Source of the DNA: Paracentrotus lividus
Taxonomy: Eukaryota > Echinodermata > Echinoidea > Camarodonta > Echinidae
Length of the DNA: 64,000 bases
NCBI GenBank assembly: GCA_940671915.1
Contig: CALNVZ010003434.1
Location: 10,670,000 to 10,733,999 of the forward strand
Direction: 5' to 3'
Under the pieces are notes generated by a model that was not told where the DNA came from, did not search any database, and was given only the letters and a program-made list of their open reading frames with translations. Shown here piece after piece: positions 35,001 to 47,000 of this stretch. Position 1 is the first letter of the stretch. Each line of letters starts with the position of its first letter. The position numbers were made by a program, and so were the translations under genes.

Positions 35001-38000
35001 CTCTATGTTTGATATTTCACAAAACATCCACCAACGCGTTGTTTTATATAATAATATCTTATTTGTTAAGTAATCTATATTTATCATTTTATTGCTTTAT
35101 TATCATTTAATCACTTGTGACAGACAATTGAAATATTTGACCATGGCGATACGATCACGTTATAAAGAAAGGACGACTTTGGTGATATGTCAAGATATTA
35201 GATTTAAAAGTATCTTTATGTATATTTCACGTGCCATTGAATCGAAAGTCGGGACTAGATAATTATATAACATTGTTTTGAATCCATTTGTGTATATTAA
35301 AGAGTTTCTTAAAATTATTTTCCCTTTATATTGAAATATAGGTGACATCTAAAAACGTGTTGAATTCAATATGGATAAATAACTGTTTGTTTAAAATGTT
35401 TATCATGTGTTAGGGCGACTGATGTATTAATGTAGATGTTTTTTGTATAACTATTAGAGCGTGAGTATGTATGAATGTAATGTATAATGTTGTGTATGTA
35501 TATAATATTTGTGTAAATGGGGTATGTGTATGGTAAATTGGACAACTTCTTGGTAAAATACTTATTGTTCATCTTCATCTAAAAAATATACCTGCTATGT
35601 TTGTGAACCATTCGACCGATTTTAGAGAAGTGTTAAAACTGAGATGCTTAAACTATACATAGACATTACAAACAGATGGGCTAATATCGATTTTAATTTA
35701 ACAAACATGTCTCCCAATAAGTAAAAGTAAGACCGCGTTCATCGATACCACTGCAATATGCAATTTTAGAATCTTGCTTTGTTTGCTTCAGCTAGCGAAA
35801 TGCCCACATCAAACTTTGGTACGCCACATCGTTAGTACGCTCAACCTGAATAACACTTCCATCAGGAAACATACATAACAGGGGAAGAATCCACAACCGT
35901 TTTACGCACCAGTCTCCTTGAAGTAACTGTGGTACCGGGGTATCGACATCAGATATCTCATTTTAATAAATGTACAGTCTCTGGATTGAGTTCTCAAGTA
36001 GCATACAACAGTTAATTAAGCAATTAATTACCACGCAGACCTATTACATCTGACAAAGTTTTCAAATATTAGAGTAGTTCACGGTTATTCTGGGAGATAA
36101 AAGCAATAATGATTAATAGGCCTAAATGTTAAAGCAAGCATTAATGGTATTTTTCAGAGACGGATACCGCGCTAAATCAGAATCCATACACCTGTTTGTA
36201 CACAATGTAATATTTCATTGAAGAACGAATCAAATCAAATACACAACTAAATATTCAAGAAATAATCAGGCTTAAGTCATGTTTGACCCAAAACGTCGAG
36301 AGTGTACACGCAAATGATATTTACCTCAAATAATTGGTTTTCATTTTATTAAACGTGAAAAATACTTAATGCCGGTCAGATTAACAAAACGATAATATAA
36401 TTAATACTGGAATAGCGAATTTTATGAGGAGTCGTACGAATTACGGGTAGTAATTATTCAATATTCCAAAATATATATAAAACTTATTTGAAAATTACGT
36501 TTGAATTCATTTTCCGAAATATGAATAAATGAAACCATATTTATTTTGCAAGCTGAATTGTTCGTCATCGAGGTTTTTTACTTTATCATTGAATTGTGTC
36601 ACTCTCAACCTCTGGTCAAACCTGATTTTATTCTCATATAATTCAACAACAATAAATGTCTTCATGTACATGTATTATGGGTTAAAACAAATATGAATAA
36701 ATAATGATATGAAAGCGAAAAGATATCGATGAGATTTTTTATTACTATTATTACTTACCATCTTCAACATCGTCATCGAAAAACATGCCTGTATCGTGCA
36801 ATATTAAAAATTTAAACAACACCTATACTTATATCGCATGAAGCAGGAAATGAGCATACCCATAGCTAATGTATAAGCCCACTACCGCAATATTGTTTGG
36901 GTGATTTAATTTTGGTGATTTAAGTTTGGTAATTTTTTAATATGCCTTTTTCTTGTTAATAAAAAACATCATGATAACTCAAGCGTGTCAAGCGTCACGA
37001 TAATATCATGCATGTAAACCTATCCGAAAATCAGGAAATTTTTTGGGGAAAATACATTTTCCTCTCAAGACAAAAATTAAGCTGGATTAGTATATTTATG
37101 TCGATATCATATGTTACGGATGTTATATGATATCTATGGAGTTATTTCTATTATTACAACAACATGCATTCTATCAATATACATGATTTAAACGACAACA
37201 AAAATGTGTGTGTAATACTAATTTTGATATATTTTGCATGTTTGTTATTTTGCTATCTAATGGAGAATCTAGCTCCTAAATAACAATAATATCATTATTA
37301 AGGGAAAATGTAAAACTATTTTCTTGAACGTCAATTACTAATTTCAACAAATTGAGCTAGTCTCTGATCTGTGCGCTTCTAATCAAGAAAATTATTTGGA
37401 GGATATATATTATGGTAGGACCTTTTCACTACGAAACCAATTTAACTTTTGAAAAAAAAAGACACTATAAATACATGATGATTGATAGCATTCTAGGATT
37501 GAGGGAAGGAATTAATATTTCTACACAAGAAAAAAAAACAGATGATGTTATTTGACTATTTAAGCATCACACAGGGTTTGATGTGTTATTTTATTTATTT
37601 ATTTTTATTTTTTTTGTGGAGGGGGGGGTGTATATACAAACACATGTATGTGCGAAGGAAAACCCCAATCCGCTCACACGGTATTTTTGTTGTTTTTTTT
37701 TTTTTTTTTGTACAACATAATAGTTGGTAAGAGGGGTGGGGTTTGGGACTGAGAAGAGACAAGAACATTTTTTATTCAAATTATATCACCTTAGATAGTG
37801 ATGACTCGTACATTGCCATGAAAATTCAAAAGTACACAATTGCAGTTTCGGGGGTAAACATGATAAAGGATGCGGAAGAGCATGGATAGGGAAATGGGGT
37901 AGCCATGGGGGATAGCCAATGAAAAGGGCGGGGATGTTTGAAAAAAAAAATGGTGTTGCCACCTACCGAGGGCGGTCTGCTTCTGCTGCTGGAACTCGAC

Positions 38001-41000
38001 CTTGACCACGGTGTCCATGGAATGTTCGCAGTCGATGAACTTAAGGGTACGGTCGACGAGTCCCTTGTTGTTAGCCGGGCTGATGGCCACATGGTCACCG
38101 GGTTCGTACAGGAGCTCAGAGGCGCCCTGGGTGTCGAGGCGCACGAAGATCGTTGACCGTCTATAGAACACAAGCATGAAGAGTAGACAGTTTGAATAAA
38201 GAAGAAAAAAGCTATATTATCATATGGAGAGAAATAATATTGCAAATATATCCCGACCAAAAACCCCCCACAAAAACAACAACAAACGCTTGTATTAATA
38301 AGGTTGAATACAATATGGGCACAATGTAAATATTCTAAATTTGTCCTTTGAATGCCCCCCTTCATTTTTTTTTTTTTACTACTACAGTTTAACCAAAGCA
38401 ATTCAATAAAAGACTCACTCTGAGTTCTTCGACTGGAGCTCTAGGCGTTCCGTGAGAAGACATGGCAAGACTGTCTTGCCATGTAACGTGGACAGACCTG
38501 CGTTGAGTTCTTCGCTTTTGAGAGGAGATTCCTCCCCGATAGATACCCGGAACCTCTGGGGGTTCCAACTGTTCTCGTTCTTGTTCAGGGCTTCTGAGGC
38601 TGCCACAAGGTTCACGCCATCCTTGATGCAGAATACCTCACACGCTGCCTGTGGTTTCAAGAAGGAAAGTGGAGACGTTTTGTTAGGTAGTGATTTTGAT
38701 TGGAGATGAGTACTTGAAGATTTCATTTGCCTACACTTTTTAAATGCATCCGTATGGCCATATATTAATTCGTCCCTTCACCCATGGGATTGATCCTTTC
38801 TGCACCCAAGTTACCCTTTGAACATTTTGCATTTAGATAATTTTCCAGGCATGTGTTTGGCCTTGAAGACTTCCTAGAAGGCATACATACCTTAAAGACC
38901 TCGTTGGTCCAGCCTCTGAAGGCATCATCCTGCCCCGCCCCCCTCTAGTTCGTCCCCTTCACCCAATATCAGGCAAAATTGACAACCATCCCCGCCCATC
39001 TGTCCCGAGAGGAAGAAGCCCAATTACTTCCTTTTGGGGTAGGATTGTTTCAATATTCTTATGAGTTGCTTTGAAGACTTCTTTGAAGGCATACATACCT
39101 TGAAGACGTCCTTGGCCCACCCCCTGAAGGCATCCTCCTGTCCCCCTAACTCGTCTCCTTCACCCATGGGGTTGATCCTCTCACCACCGAGGTTACTGAT
39201 CAGCTGGTCCACCGTACGAGCATACGCACAGAAGTGAGGGTAAGCGCGGGATCCGAGACCGAACACAGAGAACCTGGGGGTTACCAAAGAATAGAGATCA
39301 ATCAACATATAGGTAGATGAATTGCTTTTTGAAACAATGCAAGCCTTTGAATGGAACAATACTAAACAAACGTTAAATATCTTCTTTCTTTTTTTAATTC
39401 TCGTCAAGATATTCTGAAAATGTGAGGGTAAGTGCGTGATCTGTGAGACCAAACACATAGAAACCTTGAAGAAGGGTGCCAAAGAACAAAGACAAATTAA
39501 CTACGCGATGACAAATAGGTAGACCAGATGTTTTGTGAATATATTGAAAGGTATCCTTTCAGTGGAACATATCATAATTTTTAAGTATAATATCTTGTTC
39601 GAAATCTTGTAATGTAAATTCTAAAATGTCGATGGAGCATTTTTTTTAAAAGTCTTTCATTGTGCCTCAAACGTCACGATTAAATTAATCATTAGTAGTG
39701 CATAATTCCAGTTACTGCATGTATGCACCGTCTTTGAAGAAAATAGTACTATTCCCCCCCCCCTCTCATGAGCGGAGCTATAGTTAATCACGTGACGTGT
39801 TTTAAGCCAATCCATGGACGAGAATATTCATATGAGAGGTTTATAATTTGTGCTATTTGCTTACCTGACGTTTGCCAGTATTCCTGAGCTCTCATCCAGC
39901 TTAGCCATGGAGCTGGCGCGGTGTACCGGCTTGTTCGGTTTGTTATCGAAGCGGATAGACCGAAGACTGGACAAAAGAAAGGACGAGGCTAAATTCATAT
40001 TATCAAACTTAAATGTGTGTACCCTTAAAGTTTTGTTTTAATTTAATGTACCTTTTTACAAGAGGGTATGAATGATTAAGTCATTTCCTTTTACTTTTAC
40101 TTTACCATATATTTACGGAAATATACTTCTATGATAAACTAGACTGAAAATAGCTGAGTATTTCTGTCCCATTGTACTTATAAGCGAGAGGAGGTTATGA
40201 TAAATGATATTCAAGCGATATCTGTTATATTTTAAACAAATATATTTACGGGTTGATTACACCATTTTTATGAATACAAAAACCCACCTTTGTACATGTG
40301 AAAAGAAAGCGCAATTTCACAATGAAATTGTCTCAAAAGTCATTCTACACTCTGAAAACCGAAGTGCTCTTTTTAGCACTTCAGCGGCTGAAATCAGCAC
40401 TTTTTAATATCTTGTATAGTGACGGCACTCAAAGTGCTGTTTAACTGCACTCAAAGTGCTGTTTTAGCACGTTCACGTGTGCTGAACTTTCAGCAAAAAT
40501 TGGCAAAAATGGCGTGACTTCGTTAGGATTCGAACCTGGGTCCCCTGGATGAGAAGCGCTTACGAGCACGTTAGACCAATTCACATCTCACGATTGCTAG
40601 CAGATCATATTGTTTCATGATGAACTTTCTTCAAAGTTGTCATAATTATCTTCTATGCTTTCATAATCAAGCAAGTAAGGGAGATCTCCTTTGGTCTATT
40701 GCTAACGTCAGCGATACTCTTCCATGTCTAGGTGAACCCGGTTCGAATCCCATACCGACCATGAACATTTTTTGTGTGGATAAATTAGCACTCGGGTAAG
40801 TGCTAAAACAGCACTTCAGGTGCTGATTTAGCACTTCAAGTGCAGTCACTATATGAGCCTCATAAATTAACACTTCAGTTTTTAGAGTGTAATGACGTAA
40901 TAAATGGATAATTATATAACTATTCAAATATGAGATAAAGTTTGAAAAGAACATTCTAGGCTTGTATTAGACATTATCGACATTACATAGGCAACACAAA

Positions 41001-44000
41001 CGTGCAGGCAAAATAGGATTCGGTGAATACAAACATCTGTGGTGAAAATGTCATTAGACATTACAAAATAAACAGTGACAAAATAATGAAAAGAATGTAT
41101 CCACATTTATAAATACTTAAAAGTTTACCAAAACAACACCACAATATTCCATAATTTTAATAGCAGCGTTTTCACGAATTAAGCACTAGGGCCTAGACAG
41201 TTCACCACAACCCCCTCCAAATAGATAAATAAATAAATAGATAAATAAATAAATAAATAATTAAATAAAAATTAAAATAGACTTGCTGTATCATAAAGTT
41301 GATTCATTTTGAATTGCATTTATTGGGTAAAATTAATTTGTGAAAGCACCGAACTCCCTAAAATTTGAAGAGTAGATGAAAAATGATAAAACCAATAAGA
41401 AGAAAATACAAAAAGGATAATCACATCCTTCATGTATTTGTTTGTAAATATTTGCATTGTCCCATAGTTTCTAAATTAAGAAGTGTGATTAAGTAATGAA
41501 AATGTCTAACCATCCCCAAATAAAATAAAAGTAACTACATAAATATCTTTTTAAAAGAGGAAAATAGTATCCAGGAATACCACCACATAAATAATTCAAA
41601 ACACACACTCACTCAAAACTTTACGACTCACGGTTTATGCACAAAGATAAGTGAAACATTTCAGTTTAATAGCAAAAGGGGTGTAAATATATTGAAATCA
41701 TAACGTTTTCATTTATTATCATAACTCAACGTACTGCTAGCAAATAAATGGAAAGGAGCTCGAAAAAAAAGGGCTTGACAAAATTGCGGCTAGAAAACAG
41801 AAAGCGTAATAAAGCTAAGAAATTCATTAGTTTGCAAAACTTTGGAACTCCACAATTGCAAGGATTGTGAAGTTATCATAAATCATTAATATTGCAATAT
41901 ACGGATTAATTGTATTAATATTAATCAAACAAATAAGCTCTAGACCGAACGTAAATCATCATGTATGTAACTGAACCATATATTATTTTTAAGGTTAGAA
42001 TATATCTTTTTAACCCATGTGAAAAGAATAATTATTCCTGATAATATGTAGTACATTTTAAAATCCATATATTTCCTCAGTTTTGATACCAAATCTATAG
42101 CAGTTATCTATAACAAGCGTTAGTATTAAGACTGCAGACAGAGAGAGGCAGAATTAGCAGACCCTGATGAAATATCCCAAAAATAGTTTCGAACTCAATC
42201 AATAATTTACCTTCGGTTACACGACTCCGTATCATCTGCAGATACTCTGTGTTTCCATCATATAATCAGCATTAAACAATGCATTCATTTGTAGTGAAAT
42301 TAGAGGGAATTAACAAAATAACAAAACATAATGGATCAACATTACGAGGAAAGTATCACGTTTGAAACCTATAAGCATGTCCCATTTTCATCTGTTGGAG
42401 CAAGATTTTAATTTGAATAGGTTTGCTTTTTTTCCCCAAAATGATGCACAAATATTTTCTAGGTTACAAAAGAGTTAAATTTTGCTTTAGGATATGCTTA
42501 TAGAATTCAAAAGTGATATTTTTCTTCGTATGGTATCTAAAACATGTAAAGCAAGCTTTTATTTTTCATGAAAACAAGAGGACGTATAGGTGCTGGGGTT
42601 TCTTGCGCCTGATTTCTTGGGGTTTGTAAATTTGGGAGAAGTGACTGGAAGGGAGGTTGAAATAATTAAGGGGATCGGGCTGTATTGGGGTGGTGACAAT
42701 GGACGGGTCGTAAGTAGTGAAGGGAATACACATAAAACGGAGGTACCGAAATAAGGCAACTTCAAAAAAGAAAAAGCCGCGGGCCGCTGAGTGAAAGCCG
42801 CATAGCGGCGTTTTATACAGGATGTCCTAATCCCCTCCTATTAAGCCAATGGAAGAATAATAGGGGATCGGTATATCCGGCATATAATCCCGCTGTGCGG
42901 TATTCACGCAGGAGGCCGCGATTTTTATCTTTTAGTAAGCCGCCTTACTTTCCATGCAAGTGCAAGTTGGAGTGTTAAACAGCAATCGCGATTATATTGG
43001 GACATGAAAGGCATGAATAGTGGATCTAACGAGCCCCCTCGTTCTTGCATGAATCTACACTCTCATAAATTAGCATTACATAATTTTTTTTGTTTTCAAA
43101 TCAATGAAAATGTTTATTCTGCATAAAACAAATTAATGATTTTATATACAAAGGTGGCATTGTCAAACTGGGGACATGTGAATTGATATTCACGCGGACG
43201 TGGTAACATGGAATACACAAAATATTTTCAGAACTCATTTAGGTTAGCCATAAGTGCATGTCAAATACCTCTACTTTACAACAAAACAGATTGAACTTTA
43301 TAACCGTTAGTGCTTTAGACATTGAACAAACGAATACGAAGAAACTCGGCTGATTAACGTTGTCTTTCCGCTTGACTGTTGACTTAAGCCATGGCTGACC
43401 TATTTAAATGAACGCTAATGACACAAGTATACTTCTTCTGATATTGGAATATGCCTCTTTTCTGGACCCTGTTGCATAAAACTTCTAACCGGAGTTTTTT
43501 CCGGTTAAAATCTGAAAACTCCGGTTAAAGTCCGAAAACTCCGGTTACAATATTTTTCTAGATTTTTTACTGTTTTTTCCATTGCTTAAAAACATACCAG
43601 AGTTTTCAAAGGTACTAATGCAATAAATTTTTAGGGAGTTTTAAAACTCAGGTTGAATAACCTAAGAAATAGGTCTACATAAGCTGAGTTTTTTAACCCG
43701 AGAAAACTCGGGTTAGAAAAAAAGTTTTATGCAACACCACCCTGAACATCCCTTATTTCTTATGTCCCCATCCAAAAAGATAAACAAATATAATATTCAT
43801 ACTGTGTACCATTCTCAAAGAAAATCTGTTTTAAACTGTTTTAATTTCAAAAGCACAAATCATAGCTAAAAATCATCCACTGTGAAACGTTCCTAAGCAA
43901 TCGTGAAGTGGTAAGAGCAGGTACACTTTAAAGGTATCTTCGGAGTGAAATGACGACATGACTGCATGTCAGACTCCAGCAAATACAGGGCCGCCACAAT

Positions 44001-47000
44001 GTGAAACACAGACGCCATTTTTTTCCAAAACAAAAGGTGCAACTAGATCAAGGGGCTAATTGTAATGAGGTCATGAAGGGTATTTTATACAAATATTGGG
44101 AGAATGATACCAATGATTTCGGTTGCAGGGATCATGCTTTAAGATTTTTAAAAATATCTAATAATGATTTTTATTTTCTTTACCTGCTCGGGACATCACC
44201 TTCACCATCGCGGGAAAGCTCTAGAAGATAGTTGCCAAATTCCTACACACAAAAATGGACGTTTACGTAAGAAAAGAAGATGATATGGATTGAGAGGTTT
44301 ATCCATAAAAGACAACCATATTGAAAATTTACTAAATAGTCCTTATCTTTCACCAGACTTTACTTAACTCGTGAGTTTATAGAGCATTTTATCCAACGAA
44401 TTAATCCCATAGTCTTCAATGTTTCGACAAATACTAAAACAAGAATGAATAACGAATGATTGAAAATGATTAAGCTTTTAGTTTGGGGGTCAGCTTTAAA
44501 TAAAATTTGAAGTTAGTTTATAGACAGTTTGGAGTTAACTTTGAGTCTTTTTAGAGTCAGTCTGTAGTAATTTTGGAGTAAGTTTGGAGTCAATTTTTTT
44601 TTATCAGTTTAGTGTCAGTTTGTATTTTTTAATAGTAAGTTTGGAGTCAGTTGGATGTTGGAATCAGCTTGAAGCCTGTTTGGAGTCACTTTGGATTCAC
44701 TTTTGAGTGAATGTGGAGACATTTTGAAGTCTCTTTTGAGTCCATTTGGAGACACTTGTGAGTCAGTTAAAAGTCAATTTTATGTCAATTTTCAGTCAAT
44801 GAGACAATTTGAAGAAAATTCGGAGTCATGTTGGAGATGGTTTGGAGTAGGTTTGGAGTCCAATTGGAGTAGGTTTGGAGTCCATTTTGGGTCAGTTTGG
44901 AGAAATTCGGAGCCAGTTTAGAGTTAGTTTGGAGTAAGTTAGGATCCCATTCGGAGTAAGTTTTGAGTCCATATTTTGGAGTCGGTTTGGATTCACTTAG
45001 AAGTAATTTTGGAGTCAGTTTGGAGTCAGTTTGCAGGATAAGTCCATGAGGTCCGGGTCAGTTAAACCGTGACTCAGATATTTTATTCCATACCTCTCCA
45101 TTTTCTGGTGGGTCTCCGTTACCGAATGTACTCGTGCAGACAATGAGAAGGGACTCGTGTTCAATGTTAGCCACGTCGTATTCGTCCATGGCCATCACCT
45201 GGTCATCAAGAAATAATGGGGGAAAATCAGAATTAGTTAATTATTATACCGCAGATGGGATGTTTTATTTAATTTTGTTTTAAACAAATACAACGATGAT
45301 GGTAAGGAAATGTGAATGGTTGAAATATAATTAAATACCATCCCTTTCTCTCTTTCACGCTCTCTCTCTCTCCTTCTTTCTCTCTCTCTCTCTCTCTCTC
45401 TCCTTCTTTCTCTCTCTCTCTCTCCCATGATTTTTATAGCTCAAATTAGTCGTGTTGGGCAAAAGTCGGTATCTATTTTGGCCTCAGTTTTAGCGTCTTT
45501 CTCGCTAATAGGCATTTCACCAATTCATCTACCTTAATTGAAAACCTGTGGGATAAGATTATAGACAATCACCTTTTATCACACAATACCAAGTGAAAAT
45601 ATTTGGAATAACCATATGAGAAAATAAAGTAGGTCGGTTTATTGGGTCAAATCCATTTTAGTTTTTTTTTTTATTATTTTTTTTTCTGATGAAAAGAAAC
45701 AGGTGCATATTGAGCCAACACACATGGGAGAACAAAACAAACCAGTTAATTTGGAAACAAAACATTTTACAACGTTTCAAAATTTCTACAAGGTAGTGTG
45801 AACTTGAATCACTGATGTGAAACCTCAGTTCCACGGATGAAAACGAAGCATACAAATCTAAAAATTAAAATACTACTAATAATAATGTTCTTTTTTTTTG
45901 GGGGGGGGGGGGAAAGACATGTATTACTATAAAGACTGAGACTCAGAATAAGTATGTAACTTTCAGCTCCGCAAGTTCCTTTTAACAATTTTAATGAATA
46001 TTATTTCAAATTTTATCTAGAAATAAAATAATAAACTAAGACCCTAAATCGGTCTACAAATTTCAGGTTCAAAGTAGTTTCATAAAATGTAATGTCTAAA
46101 TAATCAACCACTATCAATACAACAAAAACGAGAAAGAAGAATGAGAGAGGGGTAATTTGATGATGCGGTATGCTAGCTGCGGTAGGTACTCTAAAATCAC
46201 CAAAATACTGAACTTTTTTCAGAATAACACTGCTGTTTCAATGCAAGACGGACTTTATCTCATAACTGAAATATCATTTTAGCTCGGCATAATCGGACTG
46301 ATTGAGTAGTTTTGTTGTCGTGAGTAGAGTTAAAAACAACTATTTCGGGGCACAAGAAGGCACAAGCAGGCGACACAAGGGGTACATCACGTACCCCTAC
46401 ATTAATCTCTCACTTGATGACAACAAAAGACAGGTGTTTGATCTATTATCTAAGTGATGACATTCAACTTGTAATCTAAGGTGAAAAAGTGCTTATCCCC
46501 GTCTTCAAAATGTTACAAAAAGCCTTATATTTATGTCAAGGAGGACAGTGAGTGGAGATACAGGATGTTTGGATATGGGAGAATAAATCAGACAAAAATA
46601 AGCAAACATATCCTAAATTATCTACTTCTTTTGACGTCACAAGTTATGTGTTACATATATCAGGTGTCTGATTTAATGTGATAGTACTTGACCTTTAACT
46701 TTATCCAAAATTTGCAATTTTTTTTTCTAGGTCGCTTTGTAATGTTTATGTCACAGTATGACTAAACAAACATAGCTTTCAATGGACAAATGGTACAGCA
46801 TGTTTAACCGGTGTGATAGCTCGGGAATTTTGTCCTATTTTCTTTTATAATTATACAGGATGTATCTTTATGCCCTTAAATAACTTTCTTGTAAATCGTA
46901 TCATTTTGGTTTGATGCATACTCTTTCGAATCCAGATTTTAATGGTTAAACAAAACATTAGCGCTTCGAGAAGTTTTTCTAGTTATCATCCAATAATATC

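Larger units (their letters stand above)
40346..40891. mobile_element. Element with TACACTCT ends holding two opposed tRNA-like sequences
   Basis: It starts TACACTCTGAAAACCGAAGT and ends ACTTCAGTTTTTAGAGTGTA, with subterminal AAGTGCTGTTTTAGCAC repeats on both sides. Inside are two tRNA-like stretches with a perfect B box (GGTTCGAATCC): one on the minus strand (about 40515-40592), one on the plus strand (about 40681-40760). It lies in a NOS intron. Confidence 0.75.
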
